DNA from: Sphingomonas aerolata | Lineage (GTDB): Bacteria; Pseudomonadota; Alphaproteobacteria; Sphingomonadales; Sphingomonadaceae | DNA: 64,000 nucleotides | Direction of reading: 5' to 3' | Assembly (NCBI RefSeq): GCF_003046295.1 | Contig: NZ_PZZN01000003.1 | Location: forward strand, 744,001 to 808,000 | Shown: positions 17,812 to 26,818 of the stretch, one piece after another | Layout: the number at the start of each line of letters is the position of its first letter | Position numbering within the stretch: position 1 is the stretch's first letter | The notes under the pieces: model-generated | What the model was told of the DNA's origin: nothing | Database searches by the model: none | What the model saw: only the letters and a program-made list of their open reading frames with translations | Program-made: the position numbers and the translations under genes

Positions 17812-18558
17812 ATGCAGGACGCTGAAGGCGGCGGTAAACTCTACCGCAAAATCGTGCAGGCGATCATGACGGACATCGCGGACGGGGTATTCCAGGTCGG
17901 CGGTCGCCTGCCCGCCGAACGCGATCTGACGGAGCGGTTTCAGGTCAGTCGCCCGACGATCCGCGAGGCGATGATCGCACTCGAGATGAAGGGCATGGTC
18001 GAGGCCCGCAAGGGCTCGGGCGTGTTCGTGCTGGCATCGTCATCGAACGACTCGGAGCAGGAACTCGATATCGGCGCGTTCGAGATCACCGAGGCGCGTC
18101 GCCTGCTCGAAGGCGAAGTCGCCGCGGTCGCCGCGACCGAGATCACGGAGGAGCAGCTGGTCGAGCTACGCGGTCTGCTGGCGCAGATGGATCAGGACGA
18201 CACGATCGCGGCAGAGGACGCGGATCGCCGGTTCCACATCGCGATCGCCGAGGCGACCGGCAATGCGGTGATCATCTCCGCGGTGGCCGACTTCTGGGAC
18301 ATGCGCTTCCGCTCGCCACTCGCGCGCGAGGTTCTGGCGAAGGCGGGAAGCCTCGGCACGGAGAACCGCATGGCCGAGCACGGCCGGATCCTGACCGCGC
18401 TGGAGGCGCGCTCGCCGGTCGACGCGCGCAACGCGATGCGCGATCACCTTGCGCGTGTGATCGACCACCTGCTCGACGTCACCGAGACCGAAGCGGTCGA
18501 ACGCGCGCGGGCCGCGACCGTCCAGCGCCGCCGTGCCCTGGCCCGTCGCTCGGTCTGA
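17812..18558 (+). CDS. FadR-subfamily GntR transcription regulator
   Basis: Regulator of 248 aa. Residues 8-75 form a GntR winged helix-turn-helix, with RLPAERDLTERFQVSRPTIR and the wing VEARKGSGVFV. Residues about 85-225 are an FCD effector domain with metal-site residues in ADRRFHIAIAEATGN, MAEHGRI and MRDHLARV. Such proteins usually respond to sugar acids or organic acids. It is divergent from the keto-glycan operon and directly upstream of the TonB receptor; FadR-like palindromes occur on both sides, so it probably represses both units until an intermediate accumulates. The effector is unknown. Confidence 0.88.
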   Translation: MQDAEGGGKLYRKIVQAIMTDIADGVFQVGGRLPAERDLTERFQVSRPTIREAMIALEMKGMVEARKGSGVFVLASSSNDSEQELDIGAFEITEARRLLEGEVAAVAATEITEEQLVELRGLLAQMDQDDTIAAEDADRRFHIAIAEATGNAVIISAVADFWDMRFRSPLAREVLAKAGSLGTENRMAEHGRILTALEARSPVDARNAMRDHLARVIDHLLDVTETEAVERARAATVQRRRALARRSV

Positions 18559-18619
18559 CCCGCCCCCGCGTCTAGAGGTGCATGCTGTCAAATCGCGGCT
18601 ACGGATGCGCCTCAAAATA

Positions 18620-18644
18620 TTGGTCAAACTAATTGTCTGACCAA
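18620..18644. promoter_or_regulatory. Paired FadR-type operator upstream of the TonB receptor
   Basis: Two 13-base pseudo-palindromes share one base: TTGGTCAAACTAA at 18620-18632 and ATTGTCTGACCAA at 18632-18644. Each has one perfect half-site (TTGGTC or GACCAA) and one degenerate half. The whole 25 bases are also an inverted repeat about base 18632. The position, 127 bases before the receptor start and 62 after the GntR gene, suits repression of the receptor by that regulator. The promoter probably overlaps the AT-rich bases here. Confidence 0.6.
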
Positions 18645-18770
18645 ATGATTCCATATTGTCATATTTCTGCGGCCCTGATACCTGACGATGTACGTCGACC
18701 CTAGAAAACTGGGGCGGCAAAATGTCGGGCCGCGCCGACTCAGCGCGACCGGCCTATCGGGAGAGGGTCC

Positions 18771-21700
18771 TTGAGCCACAAGAGCTTCGATAAGCGCATG
18801 CTGCTTATCTCGACGAGCGTCATTGGTCTGTTGATCGCCGCGCCGGCCATGGCCCAGCGAACCGCGGGCAGTCAGGTGCCGCAACCAGCCGACAGCCAGA
18901 CGAGTTCACCCGATCCCGTCGACCCGACCCAGGCCACGTCCGAGCCGGAAAACGCCGATATCGTCGTGACCGGGTTCCGCGCCTCGCTGAACAACGCACT
19001 CAACCAGAAGCGTAACGAGACCGCCGCGATCGACAGCATCGTCGCAGAGGATATCGGCAAGTTCCCCGACTCCAACCTTGCCGAGTCGATGCAGCGCATC
19101 CCCGGCGTCGCGCTCTCGCGCGGTGACGGCGGCGAGGGCCGCAACATCTCGGTCCGCGGCCTCGGCGCGCAGTTCACGCGCGTGCGCATCAACGGCATGG
19201 AAGGCGTGTCGCAGGTCAGCGGCACCGATATTCGCGGCGGCGTCGCGACCGGCCGTTCGTTCGACTTCGTGACCTTCCCGACCGAAATCTTCTCGGCACT
19301 GTCGGTCCGCAAGACGCTGTCGGCCGATGTCGAGGAAGGCTCGCTGGGCGCGACGGTCGACCTGCGCGCGCCCAAGCCGTTCGACCAGAAGAAGAGCTTC
19401 GTGCTCACCGGCACCGCGCGCGGCATCTACAACGACATCAGCAAGAAGGCCGATCCGCGCCTGTCCGCGCTGGTCTCCAAGCAGTTCGGCGACACGTTCG
19501 GCATCCTCGGCAGCATCGCCTATTCGAAGCGCCATATCGCAGAATATGCCTATTCGGCCGCCGATGTCGTGCCGACCACGGTCTATGGCCAGGCGCAGCC
19601 TGCGGGCACCGCGAATGCCGGCGTGATCTTCCCCTTCTGCACCCCGGTCGGCTACAGCTTTCGCGGGGCCGCGACGAACAGCCCGGTCGCCGGCTACGCC
19701 CAGCCGAACGGCACGCCGATCGGCGCAGACGCCAATAATTGCAGCACCGGAAATCCGCGCACGAGCACGGCGGCGGCCTATGATTATGTCATGAGCCGGA
19801 CCGGGGTGAACGGTCGTCCGGGCGGCGGCGTCTATCTCCCCCGTCTGCCGCGACCCGCGAAAAGCGACCAGGAACAGCAGCGTCTCGCGGGCACGCTGAC
19901 GCTGCAATGGAAGCCTGGCGACAATACCGACATCTCGCTCGACGGGCTGTATTCGCGGTTCAAGGTGGATCGGCTCGACACCTATTTCGATGCACGCTCG
20001 TTCGGGCGCGCGATCTCGAACAACGGCCAGCCGCTGACGTCGGTCCGCGAGATCGAGGTCGATGACAATGGGTCGCTGATCCACGGGCTGTTCGACGGCG
20101 TCGATCTGCGGTCGGAGATGCAGCAGGAGAAGTTCACCTCGACCTATCGCCAGGTCAATCTGAACCTCGACCACCGCTTCTCCGACACCGTCCGGGTCTA
20201 TGGTCTGGCCGGCATCAACCAGTCGCGGCTCGACGTCGACCGCCTGCAGGTCGCGATCGATGCCAATGACACGCGCGACTTCTCGATCGACTTCCGCGAC
20301 AATCCCGACATTCCGAAGATCGGCTACGGGATCGACACGACCAATCCCGCGCTCTTCCAATATGGCCCGCCGCTCGCCAACGGCGACCAGCGCGGCCAGC
20401 TGTCGAACTTCATCCGTCGCAACACGATCACGAGCAAGACCTTCGAACTCAACGGCGAATGGGAGGCCGCCCCCGACTTTACGCTGCAGATTGGCGGCCA
20501 GTATCGCACCAACAAATATACCGCGCGTGAGCGGCAGCTCGCCACCAACACGCCGCTTGCCTTGCCGTCGGGCGTGACGCTCGCCAGCCTCACCACCGTG
20601 ACGACTGGCATCGGCAGCAACCTCGACGGGCTGTTGCAGGATTTCGTCTCGATCGATCCCGAGAAGTTCCGCGACGCGGTCGGGCTCGACAACTATGTCT
20701 ATTGCAGCCTCGAATGCGCCAAGGGCACGTATGGCGGCGTCGATGAGAAATATGCCTCGGGCTATGCGATGGTGAAGTTCAACACCGCCAATTCGCTGCC
20801 CTTCGCACTGCGGGGCGATGCGGGCGTACGGTACGTCCATACCAAGCTCGACACCTATGGCCCGATCACCTCGGCCGCGCCTGCCGGGTCGCTCTATCCC
20901 TCGCGGTTCGTGATATCGGAGGTCGGCCGCAGTTATGACGACTGGCTGCCGTCAGCGAACCTCGCGCTCGACATCACGCCCGAGCTGATCGCGCGCGCCT
21001 CTGTCGCGCGCGTGATGTCACGGCCAGCCTATGGCCAGCTGATCCCCGCAGGCTCTGCAAACCTCGTGATCCAGACCGCAACCTTCAGCAATCCCTTCCT
21101 CGAACCGATCCGTGCCAACACGTTCGACGCGGCGATCGAATGGTATTTCGCCAAGGGCTCGCTGATCTCGGTTGCGTATTTCTACAAGAATATCGAAAGC
21201 TATATCCAGACGACCAGCCAGGCGGTCGCGTTCCAGGATATCGGCCTGCCGCTGACGCTGCTGAACGGAACGCAGTTGCGCCCGACCGACGTGTTCACCG
21301 TCCAGCGGAGCAACAACACGGAGGGCGGGCCGCTGCGCGGGTTCGAGGTCAACGTCCAGCTGCCCTTCACCTTCCTGCCCGGCGTGCTGCGCAATTTCGG
21401 CGCGCTTGGCAACTTCACGCGGGTCCGGTCGAACATCAACTACGTCATCTCGCCGACATTGTCCCGGACCGCGCCGCTGGTCGGGCTGTCGCCCGAAACG
21501 GCAAGCGGGACGCTCTATTACGAAGACGACAAGTTCAGCATCCGCTCGACGGTCAACTATCGCGCGGCCTTCCTGACCGCCGTCCCCAGCGGCTCGGTCG
21601 ACGCGGATTCGACCGCCAATGCGAGTTCGATCTTTGTCGACGCCTCGGCCTCGTACAACCTCAACGAGCATATCAAGTTGATCGCCGAAGTATCGAACAT

Positions 21701-21806
21701 CACTGACGAAACCAATCGTCTGACCGTCGATACGGTGCGTCAGGACCCGCTCTACACGTCCTATTTTGGCCGCACCTACGCGCTGGCGGTCAATTTCCAG
21801 TTCTGA
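18771..21806 (+). CDS. TonB-dependent receptor (Caulobacter/Sphingomonas type)
   Basis: Outer-membrane receptor of 1011 aa. A TTG start at 18771 is supported by GGGAGAGGG directly upstream; the next ATG (18798) lacks a ribosome site. A signal peptide ends near PAMAQ (about residue 28). The plug begins around ADIVVTGFRASLNNAL and holds IPGVALSRGDGGEGRNISVRG. A 22-strand barrel follows and the protein ends with an aromatic residue (VNFQF), as outer-membrane proteins do. The length and FPDSNLAESMQRIPGV motif fit the TIGR01782 group, often used for oligosaccharide import. It probably imports the glycan fragments used by the neighbouring operon. Confidence 0.9.
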   Translation: MSHKSFDKRMLLISTSVIGLLIAAPAMAQRTAGSQVPQPADSQTSSPDPVDPTQATSEPENADIVVTGFRASLNNALNQKRNETAAIDSIVAEDIGKFPDSNLAESMQRIPGVALSRGDGGEGRNISVRGLGAQFTRVRINGMEGVSQVSGTDIRGGVATGRSFDFVTFPTEIFSALSVRKTLSADVEEGSLGATVDLRAPKPFDQKKSFVLTGTARGIYNDISKKADPRLSALVSKQFGDTFGILGSIAYSKRHIAEYAYSAADVVPTTVYGQAQPAGTANAGVIFPFCTPVGYSFRGAATNSPVAGYAQPNGTPIGADANNCSTGNPRTSTAAAYDYVMSRTGVNGRPGGGVYLPRLPRPAKSDQEQQRLAGTLTLQWKPGDNTDISLDGLYSRFKVDRLDTYFDARSFGRAISNNGQPLTSVREIEVDDNGSLIHGLFDGVDLRSEMQQEKFTSTYRQVNLNLDHRFSDTVRVYGLAGINQSRLDVDRLQVAIDANDTRDFSIDFRDNPDIPKIGYGIDTTNPALFQYGPPLANGDQRGQLSNFIRRNTITSKTFELNGEWEAAPDFTLQIGGQYRTNKYTARERQLATNTPLALPSGVTLASLTTVTTGIGSNLDGLLQDFVSIDPEKFRDAVGLDNYVYCSLECAKGTYGGVDEKYASGYAMVKFNTANSLPFALRGDAGVRYVHTKLDTYGPITSAAPAGSLYPSRFVISEVGRSYDDWLPSANLALDITPELIARASVARVMSRPAYGQLIPAGSANLVIQTATFSNPFLEPIRANTFDAAIEWYFAKGSLISVAYFYKNIESYIQTTSQAVAFQDIGLPLTLLNGTQLRPTDVFTVQRSNNTEGGPLRGFEVNVQLPFTFLPGVLRNFGALGNFTRVRSNINYVISPTLSRTAPLVGLSPETASGTLYYEDDKFSIRSTVNYRAAFLTAVPSGSVDADSTANASSIFVDASASYNLNEHIKLIAEVSNITDETNRLTVDTVRQDPLYTSYFGRTYALAVNFQF

Positions 21807-21864
21807 TGACTTCACGGTTCTGGTCGATATCGGCGCGCCCCCCCTGCCGATGTCGACCCGATCT

Positions 21865-21899
21865 CCGGGTGCGCTGCACGTCACGTGCGGCGCGCCCGG
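21865..21899 (+). terminator. Intrinsic terminator after the TonB receptor
   Basis: CCGGGTGCGCTGCACG and CGTGCGGCGCGCCCGG pair over 16 positions with two G-T wobbles around a TCA loop. The stem is followed by TTCTTTATT. It ends 93 bases after the receptor stop and precedes the VOC gene. Confidence 0.75.
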
Positions 21900-21994
21900 T
21901 TCTTTATTGGACTACGGCGCAGACGGTGCGCCGCGTGGGTCCGGGCCTTCATCGTCACAAACGCGCTGAGCACATATTTCAGGGACCGGGCCTC

Positions 21995-22438
21995 ATGATC
22001 GTGCCATCCATTTTTCTCTCGCTTGCAGCGTTGCAAACGACAGCGGCGCCCGCGGCGACCGCCGAGCATGTTGCGATCCAGGCAGCGGACATCGACCGCA
22101 GCGCGGCCTTCTATCATGAGGCGTTCGGCCTGCGGATCATCCCGACGCCGCTCAAAAACCGCCGCTGGCTCGATCTCGGCAACGGCCTCGCGCTCCACAT
22201 CCTCGACGGCCGTACGACGCCGAAACCCTCGAACCGGAACGAGCATCTGGCGCTGCACGTCGATGATCTCGCCACCGTCATTGCCTGGCTGGACCAGCAC
22301 GGACGCGTCTGGACCGACCTTGCGGGCACACCGCACACGATGCAGCTCCGGTTCGACGGCGTCCGCCAGATCTATGCGCAGGATCCCGATGGCTATTGGC
22401 TCGAGATAGGGGACGCACGCGGCGCTGCGCCACGATGA
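21995..22438 (+). CDS. Secreted VOC-superfamily (glyoxalase-like) protein
   Basis: A 147-aa protein with one vicinal-oxygen-chelate domain. The first 24 or so residues (MIVPSIFLSLAALQTTAAPA) look like a signal peptide, so it probably acts in the periplasm, unusual for this mainly cytosolic superfamily. Paired beta-alpha-beta units are visible: EHVAIQAADIDRSAAFYHEA with the first candidate metal ligand, and NEHLALHVDDLATVIAWL then YAQDPDGYWLEIGD with the glutamate ligand. AGGGACCGGG precedes the ATG at 21995. Substrate unknown; separated from the receptor by a strong terminator. Confidence 0.75.
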   Translation: MIVPSIFLSLAALQTTAAPAATAEHVAIQAADIDRSAAFYHEAFGLRIIPTPLKNRRWLDLGNGLALHILDGRTTPKPSNRNEHLALHVDDLATVIAWLDQHGRVWTDLAGTPHTMQLRFDGVRQIYAQDPDGYWLEIGDARGAAPR

Positions 22439-22626
22439 CGTGGCAGCCGATCGAGACCGAGGGTATCGAGCGGCGCCTCGCTTGGCCGCCTGCCTTACCG
22501 GAGAGACGAGCACGCTGTTTGATCTTTTTGGATTTGCGCTGCATCCCGGACCCTGAAAGACATCAGCACGACACATAAACTGGTGTACGCTGCCCCTCGG
22601 CGCGGTGCGCCACAGGAGAGATCGCC
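22439..22626. promoter_or_regulatory. Region upstream of the aldehyde oxidoreductase operon
   Basis: This 188-base gap presumably carries the promoter of the three-gene molybdoenzyme operon. CAGGAGAG lies before the ATG at 22627. No operator or hairpin stands out. Confidence 0.3.
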
Positions 22627-23157
22627 ATGTCGTTCGTTGTAAACGGAAACGCCGTCCCCGGACCGGCGGATCCCCGTGTTTCGCTGCTTGATCACCTCCG
22701 GGAGACGCTTCACCTGACGGGCACCAAGAAGGGTTGCAATCAGGGCGCGTGCGGGGCCTGCACGGTGCTGGTCGATGGCGAGCGGATCCTGTCCTGCCTC
22801 GCGCTGGCGGTCCAGTATGACGGACGTGAGATCACGACGATCGAGGGCCTGGCCGAGACCGCGGCGCTTCACCCGTTGCAGGCGGCGTTCATCGAGCATG
22901 ACGGCTTCCAGTGCGGCTATTGCACACCCGGGCAGATCTGCTCGGCGATCGGCATGGCCGCGGAGGCCCGCCGCGGCGTGCCGAGCCATGTCAGCGCCGA
23001 CCTCGCCGCCGACGTGATCCTGACCCGCGACGAGATCCAGGAACGGATGAGCGGCAATCTGTGCCGATGCGGCGCGCATAACGGCATCATCGACGCGATT
23101 CAGGCGACGATGGCGCCAGCGCCGACCGCCGAGACGAGCGCGGAGTTGGCGGCATGA
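22627..23157 (+). CDS. paoA: Molybdenum aldehyde oxidoreductase, [2Fe-2S] subunit
   Basis: Small iron-sulfur subunit of a xanthine-oxidase-family enzyme, 176 aa. The plant-ferredoxin-type cluster uses Cys37, Cys42, Cys45 and Cys57 (GCNQGACGACTVLVDGERIL). The second helical cluster has Cys96, Cys99, Cys146 and Cys148 (FQCGYCTPGQI, GNLCRCGAH). E. coli PaoA has a Tat leader; none is seen here, so this enzyme is probably cytoplasmic. It overlaps the FAD subunit by four bases. Confidence 0.88.
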   Translation: MSFVVNGNAVPGPADPRVSLLDHLRETLHLTGTKKGCNQGACGACTVLVDGERILSCLALAVQYDGREITTIEGLAETAALHPLQAAFIEHDGFQCGYCTPGQICSAIGMAAEARRGVPSHVSADLAADVILTRDEIQERMSGNLCRCGAHNGIIDAIQATMAPAPTAETSAELAA

Positions 23158-24143
23158 CGCCTTTCACCTACCTGCGCGCCGATACCGTGAACGATGCCGT
23201 ACGACTGGGTGCGGGCGAGACCGCGGCCTTTCTCGGCGGCGGCACCAATATCGTCGATCTGATGCGCGAAACCGTCGCCCGCCACGAGACACTGGTCGAC
23301 GTGACCCGCCTGTCCGCTGCGGTCACCGAGACGGCAGAGGGCGGACTGCTGATCGGCGCCGCCGCCACCAACACTGCGGTCGCCGAGCATCACGGCGTGC
23401 GGACGCGCTATCCCATGCTGTCGCGGGCGATCCTGGCGGGGGCGTCTGCGCAGATCCGCAACATGGCGACGGTCGGCGGCAACCTGCTGCAGCGTACGCG
23501 CTGTACCTATTTCTATGACACCGACGGATCGCACTGCAACAAGCGCGCGCCCGGTACGGGGTGCGATGCCCGCGAAGGGTTCAATCGCATCCACGCGATT
23601 CTCGGCGCATCCGATGCCTGCGTCGCGACGCATCCCTCCGACATGTGCGTCGCGCTGACCGCGCTCGACGCTGTCGTGCATGTCGAGGGGCGCGACGGCG
23701 CGCGGACGCTGCCCTTTGGTGAGCTTCACCGCCTGCCCGGCGATCGTCCCGACCTCGATACGGTACTGGCGGCGGGCGATCTGATCACGGCGATCGAACT
23801 GCCGCCGCTCGGTGTCGCGGCGCGCTCGACCTATCGCAAGGTGCGCGACCGGGCGAGCTACGCCTTCGCGCTGATCTCGGTCGCGGCGGCGATCGAGATG
23901 GACGGCGACCGGATCGCCGACGTCCGGATCGCGTTCGGCGGCGTCGCGCACAAGCCATGGCGCGCGACCAAGGCGGAGCCCGCGCTGCGCGGCGAACTGG
24001 CCAGCGAGGCCGTCTTCCGGGCAGCCGCAGCCGCGGAGTTCGCCGATGCGCGGCCGCTTCGCGACAATGCGTTCAAGCCCGAACTGGCGACGCGAACGCT
24101 GGCCGCGGTGCTGGCCGAGCTGGCGAAGGGAGACGTCGCATGA
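23154..24143 (+). CDS. paoB: Molybdenum aldehyde oxidoreductase, FAD subunit
   Basis: FAD-binding subunit of 329 aa. FLGGGTNIVDLM and the ATVGGNLLQRTRC segment bind FAD. Cysteines 117, 128, 137 and 156 lie in an inserted loop (RTRCTYFYDTDGSHCNKR, GTGCDA, GASDACVATHPSDM). The loop resembles the additional [4Fe-4S] site of PaoB and 4-hydroxybenzoyl-CoA reductase beta subunits. ATGA overlaps couple it to both flanking subunits. It passes electrons from the Mo site to an acceptor. Confidence 0.88.
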   Translation: MTPFTYLRADTVNDAVRLGAGETAAFLGGGTNIVDLMRETVARHETLVDVTRLSAAVTETAEGGLLIGAAATNTAVAEHHGVRTRYPMLSRAILAGASAQIRNMATVGGNLLQRTRCTYFYDTDGSHCNKRAPGTGCDAREGFNRIHAILGASDACVATHPSDMCVALTALDAVVHVEGRDGARTLPFGELHRLPGDRPDLDTVLAAGDLITAIELPPLGVAARSTYRKVRDRASYAFALISVAAAIEMDGDRIADVRIAFGGVAHKPWRATKAEPALRGELASEAVFRAAAAAEFADARPLRDNAFKPELATRTLAAVLAELAKGDVA

Positions 24144-26482
24144 GCATCATCGATACCGCAAAGCAGGCGGCGCAGGGCCTTATGCAGGGCGCGATAGAGA
24201 AGCTCGTTCCGCTGGCACCCGACAGCTGGATCCCCGGTGGCCGGCCCGATCCGCTGATCGCGCACAAGCACGGGCTGATCGGCACGCCGGTATCGCGGCG
24301 CGACGGCGCGCTGAAGGTCAAGGGCGAGGCAGGCTTCGCCGCAGAATTTCGCTTCGACGACATGGCCTATGCGGCACTCGCCTATGCGACGATCCCGCGC
24401 GGCCGGATCACGGCGATCGACAGCGCGGCTGCGGACGCCGCGCCGGGTGTCGTCCTGGTGATGACCCACCTCAACGCGCCACGGATGAACACGCCGGGCG
24501 TGTTCGGCTCGTCCCCGACCGCGGTGGGCCCCGCCGACCTGCCAATCCTGCAGGACGACCGCATCCACTGGAACGGGCAGCCGATCGCCTGCGTCCTCGC
24601 CGAGACTCAGGAGCAGGCCGATCATGCCGCGTCGCTGCTCGGCTTCACCTATGATGCGGAGCCGTCGACGACCAGTCTCGAAGGCGCGAAGGCGAACGGG
24701 CGCGAACCGGGCCTGTTCATGGGCCAGCCGCTGCACAACCGGATCGGCGATGCCGACGCCGCGCTCGCCACGGCGCCGCATGTCGTCGATCAGGTCTATC
24801 GCACCCCGCGCCACAACCACAATCCGATCGAACCGCATGCCGCGACGATCGCATGGATCGACGGCGCGCTGGTGATCCACGACGCGAGCCAGATGGTCAC
24901 CGCCCAGGCGCAGACGATCGGCGAAATCTTCGATCTAGAGCCCGACAAGGTCCGGTTGACCTCGCCCTATGTCGGCGGCGGTTTTGGCTGCAAGGGCTTG
25001 TGGGATCACCAGATCATCGGTGCAGCCGCGGCGAAGCTGGCAGGCCGGCCGGTACGGATCACGCTGTCGCGCGAAGGCGTGTACCGCGTCGTCGGCGGGC
25101 GATCGCTCACCGAGCAGCGGGTTGCGATCGGCGCGACCGCGGAGGGCCGCTTCGATGCGCTGGTCCACACCGGGCTGTCGATCATGACGCCGCATAACAA
25201 CATGCCCGAGCCGTTCATCCTCGGCACGCGCGCCGCCTATGCCTGCCCCAATATAAGCCTGCAGGTCGACATCGCGCGGATGAACATGCTGGCGAACACC
25301 TTCATGCGCGCGCCGGGCGAGGCGGTCGGCACCTTCGCGCTGGAATGCGCGGTCGACGAACTCGCGGTCGATCTGGGCATCGACCCGGTCGAGCTGCGGA
25401 TCCTGAACGAGCCGGACAAGGACCCGACGTCGGGGCTCGCCTTCTCGTCGCGCCATATCGTCGAGGCGTGGCGCAACGGTGCGGATCATTTCGGCTGGGC
25501 GGATCGCAGTGTCGAACCGGCCACGCGCCGCGATGGCGAATGGCAGATCGGCATGGGCTGCGCGACCGGGACCTATCCCTATTACCGGATGCCCGGCGCA
25601 CAGGCGCGTATCACCCTCACGCGGGACGGCGATGCCGTGCGCGCGCTGATCGAGGTCGCGGCGGCGGAAATGGGCATGGGGACCTCGACCACCACCGCGA
25701 TCGTCGGCGCGGAACGACTGGGTCTGTCGCTCGATCAGGTCGAGGTCGGCTACGGCGACTCGTCGATCCCGGGCGCGATCATGGCGGGTGGATCACAGCA
25801 GACCGCGGCGATCGGTGCGGCCGTCATCGCGGCGCATAACGCGCTGGTCGCCGAGCTGCTCAAGCTGGCCGGCAACGACTCGCCCCTCGCGGGGCTGTCG
25901 GCGGATACGGTCGGCAGCGAGGATGCCGGGCTGGCGAAGATCGATGATCCGACGCAGCGGGAAAGCTACGCCTCGATCCTGACGCGTGCGCAGCGCGACA
26001 GCGTCACCGTCACCGCCGCGGCGGCGCAGCCGCTCGAACTGATGCACTGGTCGATGCACTCGCACAGCGCGATCTTCTGCGAGGTGCGGGTCAATGCGGT
26101 CACCGGTGAGACACGCGTCAGCCGGATTCTCGGATCGTTCGACTGCGGGCGCATCCTCAACCCCAAGACGGCAAAGAGCCAGTTTCGCGGCGGGATCATC
26201 ATGGGGCTCGGCATGGCGCTGATGGAGGAAACGCAGTTCGACGAACGCAATGGGCGGATCATGAACCCGAGCCTTGCCGAATATCACATCCCCGTGCACC
26301 TCGACGTCCCCGAGATCGACGTCATCTGGACCGATATCGCCGATCCCCACACGCCGATGGGTGCGCATGGTATCGGCGAGATCGGCATCACCGGCGTCGC
26401 GGCGGCGGTCGCCAATGCGGTCTACAACGCAACCGGCAAGCGCGTCCGCGACCTGCCGATCACGCTCGACAAGCTGCTATAG
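24140..26482 (+). CDS. paoC: Molybdenum aldehyde oxidoreductase, molybdopterin subunit
   Basis: Catalytic Mo-pterin subunit of 780 aa, starting at ATG 24140 that overlaps paoB. GGGFGCKGLWDHQ near residue 280, NTFMRAPGEAVGTFALE and MGMGTSTTTAI are cofactor-binding segments. The base Glu747 lies in GIGEIGITGVAAAV. The N-terminal extension (about 50 residues before IGTPVSRRDGALKVKGEA) resembles PaoC. It probably oxidises aromatic or sugar-derived aldehydes to acids. No paoD/MocA-type maturation chaperone gene is adjacent. Confidence 0.88.
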   Translation: MSIIDTAKQAAQGLMQGAIEKLVPLAPDSWIPGGRPDPLIAHKHGLIGTPVSRRDGALKVKGEAGFAAEFRFDDMAYAALAYATIPRGRITAIDSAAADAAPGVVLVMTHLNAPRMNTPGVFGSSPTAVGPADLPILQDDRIHWNGQPIACVLAETQEQADHAASLLGFTYDAEPSTTSLEGAKANGREPGLFMGQPLHNRIGDADAALATAPHVVDQVYRTPRHNHNPIEPHAATIAWIDGALVIHDASQMVTAQAQTIGEIFDLEPDKVRLTSPYVGGGFGCKGLWDHQIIGAAAAKLAGRPVRITLSREGVYRVVGGRSLTEQRVAIGATAEGRFDALVHTGLSIMTPHNNMPEPFILGTRAAYACPNISLQVDIARMNMLANTFMRAPGEAVGTFALECAVDELAVDLGIDPVELRILNEPDKDPTSGLAFSSRHIVEAWRNGADHFGWADRSVEPATRRDGEWQIGMGCATGTYPYYRMPGAQARITLTRDGDAVRALIEVAAAEMGMGTSTTTAIVGAERLGLSLDQVEVGYGDSSIPGAIMAGGSQQTAAIGAAVIAAHNALVAELLKLAGNDSPLAGLSADTVGSEDAGLAKIDDPTQRESYASILTRAQRDSVTVTAAAAQPLELMHWSMHSHSAIFCEVRVNAVTGETRVSRILGSFDCGRILNPKTAKSQFRGGIIMGLGMALMEETQFDERNGRIMNPSLAEYHIPVHLDVPEIDVIWTDIADPHTPMGAHGIGEIGITGVAAAVANAVYNATGKRVRDLPITLDKLL

Positions 26483-26818
26483 GGTGGCCGTTTAGCGGGA
26501 ACGCGACACGCGCCGGTCGGGCAGTCGCCGACCGGCGCTGTGCTGCCCCCCCCCCGCCGCGCTTCTGATCGTCTGCGGCCTCGAGCCCCTTCGTGACGCG
26601 ATTTCGGATGACTCCGCAGCGGCAGCCGCCCGTGATCGCCTAAATCCCGTCGGGGTCGAGCATCGACACCCTCACCCGTGTCTCGCCACCGGATCCGGAA
26701 GGTCGTCCCATTCTGCCGCGACGACGCCCCTCCTCGCCACCGCGCCGGGATCTAGCGGCTGCTCGCGCGTTACAGCTTGCTGCCCCCGCTTCTCCCAACT
26801 TTCACGGAAGATCAGATC
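26483..26818. other. 336-base gap between paoC and the OYE gene
   Basis: The gap starts with a strong hairpin (26510-26538) and then a run of ten C (26546-26555). The rest has stop codons in all frames and no convincing gene. The promoter of the OYE gene should lie in its second half, but I cannot place it. Confidence 0.5.
26510..26538 (+). terminator. Hairpin terminator after the pao operon
   Basis: A perfect 11-bp stem (GCGCCGGTCGG / CCGACCGGCGC) with a 7-base loop lies 28 bases after the paoC stop. It is followed by a C run and not a T run, so it may rely on Rho or only protect the 3' end. Confidence 0.6.

Noticed and set aside
18906-20840. Long minus-strand frame opposite the TonB receptor
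   Set aside because: No motif, no ribosome site, and the receptor is well supported.
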